Program-made: the position numbers and the translations under genes
In this document: positions 15,921 through 24,400 of the stretch, one piece after another
How the letters are laid out: every line of letters begins with the position of its first letter
Position numbering within the stretch: the stretch's first letter is position 1
Assembly (NCBI GenBank): GCA_963595735.1
Contig: CAVBJJ010000002.1
Location: forward strand, 1 to 64,000
DNA from: CALWOS01 sp963595735
Lineage (GTDB): Bacteria > Bacillota > Clostridia > Oscillospirales > Oscillospiraceae
DNA: 64,000 nucleotides
Direction: 5' to 3'
The notes under the pieces: generated by a model
Told to the model about the DNA's origin: nothing
The model's input: only the letters and a program-made list of their open reading frames with translations
The model's database searches: none

Positions 15921-15960
15921 AAGCGCCCTCTTTTCCGGCCTGCCGAAAAAGAGGGCGCTT
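15921..15960 (-). terminator. Hairpin terminator of the seven-gene operon
   Basis: AAGCGCCCTCTTTT (15921-15934) pairs with AAAAAGAGGGCGCTT (15946-15960), giving a GC-rich stem 14 nt beyond the stop of the last minus-strand gene. T-runs are short on both strands. Confidence 0.7.
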
Positions 15961-15974
15961 TTGCCTTTATGATG

Positions 15975-16520
15975 CTATTTGATTTCCGCATTCCACGCAG
16001 TGATGCGGGGCAGAAGGCTGGCATACAGTGCGTCCCGGTTTTGCGCGTCGATCCAAAACACCTCCGCCTTGGGATGCTCGCGCACGCGGCACAAAAATTC
16101 CGTGTCCTTGGGCTTGATGGCGGCCAGCACCGGCGCATCTCCATCCAGCCCCCGCAGAACCGCCTTTTGAAAGGCCAGGGCGTCATTTTCCAGAAAGCCC
16201 AGCTCGTCCATCAGAACCAGACCGTTTTCCGGCGCGGTGGCCAGGTAGCGGACGCCCAGCGTGTCGAACACCTCTTTATGGGGCACACTGCTGCGGCTGT
16301 CACATATCCCCACCAGATTCTCCCGCAGATAGCTGCGCTCCACCTCCGGTTGGGCGGCGGGATGGATATAAATGGGATAAAACCCGTTTCCGTCCGCAAT
16401 GGTCAGCCGCTTGGTCACAAAGCCGCCCACAGGGCGGGTACTGGCGGCAAGCAGACGCCGCAGCAGCGTGGATTTTCCCACGCCACGCTCGCCGCAAATC
16501 AAAAGATGGCGTTTTGTCAT
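15975..16520 (-). CDS. P-loop nucleoside-triphosphatase (THEP1-like)
   Basis: A 181-residue protein. Walker A is GERGVGKST (residues about 9-17) and Walker B is GLVLMDELGFLE (about 100-111). Length and layout match the THEP1/NTPase_1 family, small GTP/ATP hydrolases of uncertain role. The ATG at 16520 shares one base with the TGA of the methyltransferase gene (TGATG), indicating coupled translation; a longer start is not supported since GGAGG precedes this ATG. It is the last of seven overlapping genes with an ExbB/ExbD-like pair, so it may power or regulate that system, but this is inferred from position only. Confidence 0.75.
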   Translation of the reverse strand: MTKRHLLICGERGVGKSTLLRRLLAASTRPVGGFVTKRLTIADGNGFYPIYIHPAAQPEVERSYLRENLVGICDSRSSVPHKEVFDTLGVRYLATAPENGLVLMDELGFLENDALAFQKAVLRGLDGDAPVLAAIKPKDTEFLCRVREHPKAEVFWIDAQNRDALYASLLPRITAWNAEIK

Positions 16521-17236
16521 CACATTTCCTCCGGAATATCTTTGGACTGAAAGGAAAACAAGCACAGCTGCTTTTCATGGGGGAGATAGTAGGGAAACAC
16601 CGGCGACGGCCCTTTTTCCAGCCGCGCGGCGATTTCCTCCGGGGACAGTCTTTTTTCCTTGCTGCGATTATAGAGGGCAAAAAAGCGTTCCGCCGCCGCA
16701 AGGGAGCGAAAGGGCTGCCCAAACTCCACGGAAAACGGCTCCCGCTGAAAGGGAATGTGCCGTTCCCGCAGGGTCTGCTCCGTGCGATCCGCTGTATAGC
16801 TGCCCAGCCGGATCTTGTCCGCGCTGAAGCGGTGATGGGTATAGTCCCGCTTGACCAGAAAAACCCGACCGCGGCACTGTCGCTTTGCGATCCGCAGGGT
16901 CTCCTCCATGCCGCCGAACAGGCAGAACACCATGGCGTCATAGGGTTGCGGCGGTATGGCCTCCTCGATCTCCGCGCAAAGAGCGGTCAGCCCCCGCCCG
17001 GGCAGTCTTTGCTCCAGCTCGGCAATGGCCGCCGGGGAGTGGTCTACCGCCGTAACATGGGCGCAATAGGGCAGCAGGGCAAGGCTCAGTTCCCCTGTCC
17101 CGCAGCCGGCGTCGCAGACATGGGCGTCCGGCGGCAGCTGCGGGGCGATTTTTGCCGCGATGATCCGATAATAGGCGCTGTGCGCCACGGCGTCGTGGAG
17201 GTATTCTATGGACTCCCGGCTCCAGTGCTGCATCAT
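16520..17236 (-). CDS. Class I SAM-dependent methyltransferase
   Basis: A 238-residue cytosolic protein with the Rossmann motif I VCDAGCGTGELSLALLPYC (about 40-58), an acidic motif II (VTAVDHS) and a MVFCLFGGMEET segment at the motif IV position. The substrate cannot be told. Its start overlaps the binding-protein gene by 4 nt (ATGA) and its stop overlaps the NTPase gene by 1 nt. The combination of corrinoid/iron-type binding protein, methyltransferase and NTPase would fit a tetrapyrrole or small metal-chelating molecule, but that is conjecture. Confidence 0.75.
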   Translation of the reverse strand: MMQHWSRESIEYLHDAVAHSAYYRIIAAKIAPQLPPDAHVCDAGCGTGELSLALLPYCAHVTAVDHSPAAIAELEQRLPGRGLTALCAEIEEAIPPQPYDAMVFCLFGGMEETLRIAKRQCRGRVFLVKRDYTHHRFSADKIRLGSYTADRTEQTLRERHIPFQREPFSVEFGQPFRSLAAAERFFALYNRSKEKRLSPEEIAARLEKGPSPVFPYYLPHEKQLCLFSFQSKDIPEEM

Positions 17237-18315
17237 GCGGCCGTCTCCCCTTTTTCGGCAAGGGTGGAGTTTTGCAGCAGCGCTTCCGCCTCCTCCTGGG
17301 ACAGGTCATAGTGCCAGAACAGGCTGTAAAACTCCTGCGCCTGCTTGACCATGTCGTAATCAAACAGCTCCGGATAGAGCAGGTTTTCCAGCCACTGAAT
17401 GGCCAGTACCCGCTGCACGGAGGGGGGCTGATCCATCCAGTTATAGGGGCCGATGGGCGCTTCATACACCGCGCCGTTCTGCACCGCCTGCACCCCCGCC
17501 CAAAGGGCATCGTCAAAGATCTCGTCATAATTGGCGTCCGGCGCGAGGATGACCACCTCCGGGTTCCACTGCAAAATCTGCTCCATGCTCACCTCGTTGC
17601 CGCCCTTGGAGACGACCTCCGGCAGCTCCGCGACATTGACAGCGCCGGCATACTCCAGCACCTCCGCATGGATGCTGCCCCGACCAAGCACCTCCGTGCC
17701 GTATTCGCCCTGGGCATACAAAACGCGCTTGCGCTCGCTCTCCTGCAGCTGCGCGGTTTTTTCCGCCGTCTCGGAGAAAACATTCCGGATATACGCCGCG
17801 CAGGCGCTGCCCTGTTCCTCCACACCCAAAAACGCGCCGAGGGCATCATAGGCCTCCGCCATGGTGGCAAGGTCTGCCTCGATGAAAATGACCGGAATGC
17901 CGGTTTTTTCCTGCAGCTGATCCATATCCTCGGCAATGCTGTCCTTGGCCTCGCCAATGTCGATGATGATATCCGGCGCAAGGCTGATGATCTCCTCATA
18001 ATTGACTGTGCTGCCGCCGCCATAGAACTGCCCGGTCACCGGCAGGGACTGCATTTTCTCGTCAAAATACGGCTTTTGCTTGCGGGTGATCCCGGTGGAA
18101 AGGCTGATGAGCTTTTCCGGGCACAGGGTATAGAGTATGATCTGGGCATAGGAGCCGGAGGGCACAATGCGCTGGATATCCACCGGCACATCCACCACGC
18201 GGCCGCAGGAATCGGTAAAGGATCGGGTTTCTACTTCTTGCTTTTGCCCGCAGCCGGCCAGCAGACCCAGCACCAGGCACAGCGCAAGCGCCAGACTTAT
18301 GCTTCTTTTTTTCAA
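17233..18315 (-). CDS. Fe-siderophore/B12-type substrate-binding lipoprotein
   Basis: A 360-residue exported protein. Signal MKKRSISLALALCLVLGLLA then GC gives lipid Cys22. The mature protein is a class III periplasmic-binding-protein fold: FTDSCGRVVDVPVDIQRIVP is the usual strand opening, LAPDIIIDIGEAKDS and WNPEVVILAPDANYD are the paired P-D-(I/V)-I motifs of each lobe. Such proteins bind siderophores, heme, cobalamin or molybdate. No FecCD-type permease or FecE-type ATPase lies nearby; instead the gene is embedded by 4-nt overlaps in an operon with an ExbB/ExbD-like pair. It may therefore hand its ligand to a proton-driven device or to a distant ABC permease. Confidence 0.8.
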   Translation of the reverse strand: MKKRSISLALALCLVLGLLAGCGQKQEVETRSFTDSCGRVVDVPVDIQRIVPSGSYAQIILYTLCPEKLISLSTGITRKQKPYFDEKMQSLPVTGQFYGGGSTVNYEEIISLAPDIIIDIGEAKDSIAEDMDQLQEKTGIPVIFIEADLATMAEAYDALGAFLGVEEQGSACAAYIRNVFSETAEKTAQLQESERKRVLYAQGEYGTEVLGRGSIHAEVLEYAGAVNVAELPEVVSKGGNEVSMEQILQWNPEVVILAPDANYDEIFDDALWAGVQAVQNGAVYEAPIGPYNWMDQPPSVQRVLAIQWLENLLYPELFDYDMVKQAQEFYSLFWHYDLSQEEAEALLQNSTLAEKGETAA

Positions 18316-18806
18316 GACTTTTCCCTCTCAAATTCAATGCGTACCACACTGTACGCCCACTTGCTTGACTCAGCCTCCGGGATCAGCACCCGCAGGGGCT
18401 GCTGCTTTTCCGGCAGCGGCTCGCTGCCGGAGGACACCGCAAGCACGATTTCGTAATCTGTTATATATTCATCCTTGAGCACGACCTTGTACTGATCTGC
18501 GCAGAGAAAACGGATCTTGTAAAAATCCGAGGTCTTGCAGCCGTATTGCTCCAAAAAGGTCTCCAACAGGGGGCCATAGGCCTGCACCGTGCCCGCCTTT
18601 GCCGTTGCGCCCGTGGCAGTGCGGGAAACGCAGTCCAGCGTCCGCAGCTCGTGGGGCGTGACGGTAAAGCTCTCCTCCGTCAGCCCGACGATCTCGATTG
18701 GCGTATCGCCATAAGCCGAGATGTCCGCCTGTTTTTCGCCGCAGGCCGGCAAAAACAACAGCGCCAGCAAAAGCAGGCAAAGATATTTGCACTTATTCTT
18801 CCTCAC
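18312..18806 (-). CDS. Lipoprotein with molybdopterin-oxidoreductase-like (SUOX-like) fold
   Basis: A 164-residue lipoprotein (signal KYLCLLLLALLFLPAC, lipid Cys22). The mature part reads like a minimal sulfite-oxidase-type domain: IEIVGLTEESFTVTPHELRT opening strands, TLDCVSRTATG at the place of the Mo-ligand cysteine, GTVQAYGPLLETFLEQYG, and the closing KWAYSVVRIEFE strand. Whether the cysteine binds a cofactor is unknown; many such Gram-positive domains appear to have become binding modules. The gene overlaps the DUF2149-type gene by 14 nt and the binding-protein gene by 4 nt. Domain assignment is from remembered patterns, moderate certainty. Confidence 0.55.
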   Translation of the reverse strand: MRKNKCKYLCLLLLALLFLPACGEKQADISAYGDTPIEIVGLTEESFTVTPHELRTLDCVSRTATGATAKAGTVQAYGPLLETFLEQYGCKTSDFYKIRFLCADQYKVVLKDEYITDYEIVLAVSSGSEPLPEKQQPLRVLIPEAESSKWAYSVVRIEFEREKS

Positions 18807-19134
18807 GATCCGTCACCATATAAAGCTTTCCGGTAACGGGATCCCGGTAGACCACGCCGTACTCCTCATACTGGGCGTCGTCGTCCGTTTCTCCGTTTTC
18901 CTGGTCTCCAAAGCCGTCGATATTTTCCGTGATCTCCTCTCCCTGCTGCACCGGGTCAATGCTGCCGCTCACGCCGGAAACATCCACATTCCAGTAGGTG
19001 ATCAGCGCCAGCATCAGCCCGCAGGCAAACACCAGCATCACATCCGCCAGGTTGGCAACGCCACTCATGGGGTTGACATCTTCCTCGGAAAAATTGTCGG
19101 CTCCGCCGAATCTTCCTGTTCTACGCCGCTTCAT
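18793..19134 (-). CDS. ExbD-like membrane protein (DUF2149 type)
   Basis: A 113-residue single-pass protein. A basic N-tail (MKRRRTGRFGG) is followed by NPMSGVANLADVMLVFACGL, where Asp31 in ADVMLVF matches the essential transmembrane aspartate of ExbD/TolR (VDVMLVL). The remaining acidic domain (about 50-113) would be outside the cell. It follows the ExbB/MotA-like gene with a 14-nt overlap, the order expected for a proton-channel stator pair. DUF2149 proteins with MotA/TolQ/ExbB partners are known from archaea and some Firmicutes with unknown function. No TonB-like partner is seen. Confidence 0.7.
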   Translation of the reverse strand: MKRRRTGRFGGADNFSEEDVNPMSGVANLADVMLVFACGLMLALITYWNVDVSGVSGSIDPVQQGEEITENIDGFGDQENGETDDDAQYEEYGVVYRDPVTGKLYMVTDREEE

Positions 19135-19759
19135 CTGTTCCCTCCATTGCTTCCAGCAGGCTTTCCAGCACCGCGCTGAGCTGCCCCATATAGCGGGCGT
19201 ACCAGCGGCGGCGGATGGTCAACAGCACCGTTGCCACAGCGGCGGCGATCAGGCCTGCGATCGTGGTGTCAAAGGCTGTCAGAAGGCTTGCCGACAGGGT
19301 GTAGGTATCGCCCCGTCCCAGGGCGATGATGCCCGGCCCCAGAGGGATCAGCGTACCCAGCAGGCCGAACATCGGCCCCAGCTTCATCACCAGCTCCGTG
19401 ATTTTGAGCCGCAGCTCATAATGTGCCTTTTCCTCGCCGAGCAGTTCCCCGGCCAGCGCCTCGCGCTTGAGGGGGGAAAGATCCCCCTTGCCGCAAACCG
19501 TCAGCAGCAGCTTTTTCTGCCGGGGCAGGAGCGCCGCGCCGCATATGATCTGCTCCAACGGCGCTTCCCGCGCCTCCAGTGCGCTGAGCAGCTCCGGCAG
19601 CTTTTTGCTCAAATGCCGGCGCTCGGTAAAATATTCTGCGATCAGCGTGCCCAGCAAAACCAGGGTCACGGCGATCAGCACCAGCAAAACGATGATGACC
19701 GGGGTTTCCAGCGCCGAAGCAAGGGCGCGGAGCACCTGGGTCAGGGAATCCTGTGTCAT
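19121..19759 (-). CDS. MotA/TolQ/ExbB proton-channel family protein
   Basis: A 212-residue integral membrane protein with three hydrophobic segments (about 18-42, 130-155, 165-190). KLGPMFGLLGTLIPLGPGII is the TolQ/ExbB TM2 signature (GLLGT) and TAFDTTIAGLIAAAVATVLL the TM3 signature (TTxAGL). The cytoplasmic loop between TM1 and TM2 (about 45-125) is typical in size. These proteins form a proton channel with an ExbD-type partner and convert proton flow into mechanical movement. Here the partner is the gene immediately downstream. Overlaps are 4 nt with the upstream surface-protein gene and 14 nt with the ExbD-like gene. Confidence 0.85.
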   Translation of the reverse strand: MTQDSLTQVLRALASALETPVIIVLLVLIAVTLVLLGTLIAEYFTERRHLSKKLPELLSALEAREAPLEQIICGAALLPRQKKLLLTVCGKGDLSPLKREALAGELLGEEKAHYELRLKITELVMKLGPMFGLLGTLIPLGPGIIALGRGDTYTLSASLLTAFDTTIAGLIAAAVATVLLTIRRRWYARYMGQLSAVLESLLEAMEGTDEAA

Positions 19760-21102
19760 GATCGATCTCTCCTCAATTTTACATAAAATCCAATGGCATA
19801 GGCAACGCCGCTGCCGGTCAGCAGCGAGATTGCCCCGATCCCGGCCGCGCCCAGCGCACCCTGATTCGGCTCGATATTGCCCAGCTCTGTTGCCGTGTCG
19901 CTCATCTCAAAAACGCGCCAGTTCTGCACGCCGCCGGTCTGGTTGTCAGTTGTTACTTCCGGCTCCACAAGCTGAGTCTCCCCGCCTGTTTCCTGTCCGT
20001 CGGTCTCCGGCTTTTGGGCGGCGGGCTTCTGATCCGTCGGCTTTGTCGTCACATGGGTCTTGCCGCTGTTGGTGTTGGGGCTTGCCGAGGGATCCGCCGG
20101 TTTGTTCGTTCCGGTATTGTCGCCGGTGCTTCCGCCGGTATTGTTACCCTTGTTCTCCCCGGTGTTCCCGCCATTGCTGGGGCTGCTGCCTGGCTTTCCC
20201 GTAACGCTTAAGCTGGCGCTCACACCGGCAAAGGTAGCGGTAATGGTGGCGGTTCCCTCACCGACGATTTTGATGTTTCCCTCGCTGTCCACGGTTGCAA
20301 TGCTCTCATCGCTGCTGCTCCAGGTGACGCTTTCGTTTTCCAGCACGGCGCTGTCCGCCGCAGGGCTGGCCTGGGTGCGCAGCACGCTGCCGACCTTCCC
20401 CTCCAGCACGCTGTCATCCAGCGTCAGGGTAGGCGCACCGCCCAGCTCCACCACGATCTCGTGGATCCACTTGGCGCTGCGGGAGGCCGTGCGCTCCCAG
20501 CTGTTGGTCTGGCCGAAGATCAGGCGGAAGCGGGTGTTGGTGTTCATGTTGGCATAGTCACTGCCAAAGGTCGCCCCCGCGATGCAGCGGTTCCAGTCAT
20601 CGGCAAGGCCAATCAGCGTGTCCACCGGCTCGGCATAGCTGGTTGCCAGCTCGTTGCCCATGCCCGCCTCATCATCCCAGTTGTCGGGCAGACTGTAGTA
20701 GCAGTAGCGCGGTGTGTCGATCAGCGCCTCCTTGGTGTAGCTGGTGTAATAATCCGACTGCTTGTCCCGGGTCCAGAAGTAAAAGGTGCGCGTCGAGTTC
20801 AGATCGATCCCCGACGCCGCCAGCAGATCGCTCAGCCGCACGCCCGCCACATGGTCGATGACCACAGAGGGCATATTATCAATGAAGGTATAATCGGCAT
20901 AGACCACATCCAGCGCCCACAGCTCCTCCAGGGAAAACACCTTTTTTTCGTAGTAGGGGCCGCCAAAGTAGCCCACCTTGACCGTCAGCGTATCCGCCGC
21001 CAGACCGTTAAAGGCGTCGTCATCCTCGGCATAAGCCGACAACATGACTGAACTGAGCACCAGCATCAGCGCTGCAAGCAATGCCGGTATTCGTTTTTTC
21101 AA
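19756..21102 (-). CDS. Surface protein: SUOX-like domain, Ig-like (BIG2) domain, linker, membrane anchor
   Basis: A 448-residue exported protein and the first gene of the operon. Signal peptide 1-25 (MKKRIPALLAALMLVLSSVM). Residues about 35-225 resemble a molybdopterin-oxidoreductase-like fold (FSLEELWALDVVYADY, HVAGVRLSDLLAASGIDL, closing AKWIHEIVVELGGAP) without the cofactor cysteine. About 230-305 is a BIG2 Ig-like domain (VTWSSSDESIATVDSEGNIK). A Gly/Asn/Thr/Lys-rich linker (about 310-400) precedes a C-terminal transmembrane helix (GAISLLTGSGVAYAIGFYVK) and RRDR stop. It would stand out from the membrane and may be the external partner of the ExbB/ExbD-like stator. Confidence 0.65.
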   Translation of the reverse strand: MKKRIPALLAALMLVLSSVMLSAYAEDDDAFNGLAADTLTVKVGYFGGPYYEKKVFSLEELWALDVVYADYTFIDNMPSVVIDHVAGVRLSDLLAASGIDLNSTRTFYFWTRDKQSDYYTSYTKEALIDTPRYCYYSLPDNWDDEAGMGNELATSYAEPVDTLIGLADDWNRCIAGATFGSDYANMNTNTRFRLIFGQTNSWERTASRSAKWIHEIVVELGGAPTLTLDDSVLEGKVGSVLRTQASPAADSAVLENESVTWSSSDESIATVDSEGNIKIVGEGTATITATFAGVSASLSVTGKPGSSPSNGGNTGENKGNNTGGSTGDNTGTNKPADPSASPNTNSGKTHVTTKPTDQKPAAQKPETDGQETGGETQLVEPEVTTDNQTGGVQNWRVFEMSDTATELGNIEPNQGALGAAGIGAISLLTGSGVAYAIGFYVKLRRDRS

Positions 21103-21205
21103 TCGCTCTCACCACCCTTTTTGTCTGTCGCTTTCTTTTTGCTATTATAACAGCCTTTTCCCCATTGGAAAAGAGGAAAAAATGCGGCGTAAATTCTTTT
21201 TTCCG

Positions 21206-21300
21206 CGCGGGGCTTTCGCGGCGGTTTATCTGATTGAGGCGGGTCTTGACCCCCTCAAGCTCCCCCGCGACTGTGCAGACCGGGGGCTTACCGCCAAAAA
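21206..21300. repeat. Dispersed intergenic repeat, copy 3 (short)
   Basis: Only the central module is present: GGCTTTCGCGGCGGTTTATC, GATTGAGGCGGGTCTTGACC and CCCTCAAGCTCCCCCGC. It lies in the 323-nt gap between the start of the proton-channel operon and the end of the giant SLH gene. The rest of the gap is an unassigned segment and the hairpin at 21375. Confidence 0.6.
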
Positions 21301-21374
21301 ACAACCATGTGCTTCGCTCTGAAACCACACGCTCAGGGCGAGGCACATATTTGCTTTTACCACAATGTTACGCC

Positions 21375-21410
21375 CCGGGGAGGTAAGGGGAAATCCCCTT
21401 ACCTCCCCGG
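21375..21410 (-). terminator. 16-bp perfect hairpin after the SLH gene
   Basis: CCGGGGAGGTAAGGGG (21375-21390) and CCCCTTACCTCCCCGG (21395-21410) pair perfectly around a 4-nt loop, 16 nt beyond the stop of the minus-strand SLH gene. There is no T-run, so it may be a factor-dependent terminator or an mRNA 3'-end stabiliser. Confidence 0.6.
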
Positions 21411-21425
21411 AGTATCTTGCGGGGT

Positions 21426-24400
21426 TTATTTCTGATTTGCCTGCTGGAAGCGCATCAGGATGGTCGCCAGCTCCGCGCGGGTGGCTGTGCCGGCGGGGTT
21501 CAGAGTACCGTCCGGATTGCCTTTCAGAAGTCCGGACTCCACCGCCCAGGCCATTGCGGTCTTGGCGTAATCGCTGATGCTTGCGATATCCGTATAGCCG
21601 GACAGGGCTTTCTGCGCCTCGGGCTGCTTTTTATAGCGCCACAGCATGGTGACCAACTGCTCCCGGGTGATCTGCGCATCCGGCTCCGTGCCGTCGGAAA
21701 TGCCCTCATTCATGACCCAGGCCTGGCTTCTTTCGTACCAGTTGCTGCCGTTGCTGCCGCCGGCCGTGGTGGGATGATCTGCCCGAGCCAGCACCGTCCA
21801 CAGCATGGCGCGGGTCATGGCCTCGTCCGGGCCAAAGCGCGTTGCGCTCATGCCGTTGAACAGCGTCTTTTCATAGACATAGCAGATGGCGTCATAGGCC
21901 CAGTGGCTGGTGCTCACATCCGTAAACGGCAGCTTGGTGGTCGGATCGTCCGGGGTGACGGTACCGCCGCCGTTTCCGCCGCTATTGCTGCCGGAGCTCT
22001 GCCAGCTCAGGATGGGATAGCCGCTGTTGATCTTCTTGCTGTCCGCTGCGAAAGCGGTGCCGTCCTCGCCATTGAGCTGCGCCACAAAGTTCGCCGCTTT
22101 CATTTCATCTGCGGTCTTTTCCACGATCTGGTCAGAGGTCTTGTTATAGACGCCCATGTCCGCTGTACCGGCAAGCCAGTAGCAGTTGGTATAGGTGCCG
22201 CCGCCGTTTTCACTGGCGATGGACGCCGTTGTGCTGCCGGTGGGTCCCGTGACTGCACCCACATTGTAGCAGTTGAGCAAATCGACCTCATTGCTGCCGG
22301 CGATACCGGCAACAGCATCTTTCCCGGTATTGGTCACATCGCCTGCATTGTAGCAATTGCGGATCTCGCCGCCGTTCCAGGCCGCGCCGCAGATACCGCC
22401 GGTTCCCTTGGAGTCCGTTCCGGTAATGCTGGCAAAGTTTGCGCAGTTTTCAATGGTCACGCCGCCGTCGCTCTTGCCAATCTTACCGACAATGCCGCCA
22501 ACGGAGCGATTTGCCCGAATGCTGCCATACACCGCAACATTCCGCACCGCCGCGCCGCTGGGACGCAGGGAGCTATCGTCATTGTCATGCACGCCGATCA
22601 GGCCGATCAGGCCGACGGACTGTCCGTCGCCATACTTTTCGGCATGGCGGTCGCAGTCGATCGTGACCGTGTGTCCCTTTCCGTCAAACACGCCGCAGAA
22701 CGAGGCGTCCACGCGGGTCTTGCTGTCGTTGACGGTCATCAGGTACTGGCCGCCGATCGGCATATAGTTGGCGTCGCCCATGTCGATGTCCGCCGTGAGA
22801 TACACGGTCTTTCCGGCGAAGTTGTCGTTGCCGTAATGGTAATCGGGGGTGCTGTTGTTCTGTCCGTTGGGGCCGCTGCCATCGCTGTAGCCCCGGTTAT
22901 CCACAATATAGCTCGTGTTGCCCGCAAAGGTGTCGATCTCCGTGTTATAGATACCGTTTACGATGGCCGCAAGACCCGCCAGCTGTGCCGGCGTGGAGAT
23001 ATACAGCTTGGTCTCGTCCGGGTCATACCAGCTCAGGTCAATGCTCTTTCCGTCCCAAACGGAGGCCTTTACATTGCCGCTGCCGCTGTGTCCGCCGCCA
23101 CCGCTGCCGCCGGTGGCCGTCAGCTTGATGGAGATCGTGCTGGCCTGGGTCGGCGTGATCTGGTCGCTCACGCTGGTGTAGCCGCGGGCGGAGACGGTAT
23201 AGCTATACAGCCTTCCAGCATAGAGATCAAAAACATATTCGCCATCTTGGCTGCTGACAGGGGAAATAATCGTTCCGTTTTCATCTTTTAGGGCAAAGCT
23301 GGCATTGACAGGCGTAACTTTAAAGGTGATGGTGGCTATCTCGCTGACCTCACCACGCTCCCAGGTTAGCAGCGGTGTACCACCGTTGATTCCGTTTGTG
23401 TCATCCTTAAATGCTTCTCCCAAACTGTCGGCCGCAAAGCCCTCTGCAGTAACCTGCTCTTTGGTGTAGCAGTTGGTCATAGTCAGCAAATCAGCCAATG
23501 CACCGGAGGTAGTGGAGGTTTTCTTGTATCCAGCATAGTTATTGCCCAGGTTAATATACTCCGGTGCAATCTCACCATAGGCAGTCTCTGTATTCCGGTG
23601 GAAATCATCCTGACCGCCCTTGGTCAATGTACCGCTATTATAGCAGTTGGTAATCATCATTTTGTTGTTCTTGAGCTGCCCTGCTACTGTAGAACGCCGA
23701 ATGGCAATGATACCACCAACACCAGGTTCTGTGTCTTGTTTTATGCCGCGAGAATCCGCTGTGATGTCTCCGGTATTATAGCAGTTTTGAATGATCACTT
23801 TTCCGCCCATGTTGGTATTGCATTCACCGGCAATACCGCCAGCTGCAGAACTACCAAATTCCGTACTATCAGGAATTTTAGTGCTGACCTCACCACTGTT
23901 ACGGCAACTACTGATAAGCAACTCATTCCGTCCCACATCTGCAACAATGCCACCTGCAACACCTGCGGCTCCCTGAACCACACCTGCGTTAGAACAATTT
24001 ACAATCTGCAGTTCTCCCAGTGCCGTGTTCAAATTGATGGATTGCTGGACGATACCCGCTGCATTGGACTTTGTTGCTGTAATGGCTCCATAGTTGTGAC
24101 AACCGATGATCTTACCGCCGCTGTTGAGTGTATCGATCATCCCAGATGCTGTAGCTGCTGTAACGGTTGCCTTGTTGATGCAATTGAGAACAGTAGCATT
24201 TTCCAGTGTTTTTACCAGCGCACTGGAAGCAGTCAGGCTACCACAAACCGTGGTGTTTCTTACCACGCCATATTTCACGGTGCTAAACAAACTCTTATCG
24301 CCGCTCATAATAATGCTGTTGTTTCCGCCATCAAAGACACCGTAGAATTCTTGAATCTGCGGCCACTCCGTGCTGCTGAGATCAATGTCCTTGCTCAGTT

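Noticed and set aside
15975..17236. Assigning the NTPase and methyltransferase to cobalamin or heme synthesis
   Set aside because: No substrate-specific motif is visible and neighbourhood alone cannot establish a pathway; only noted as conjecture.
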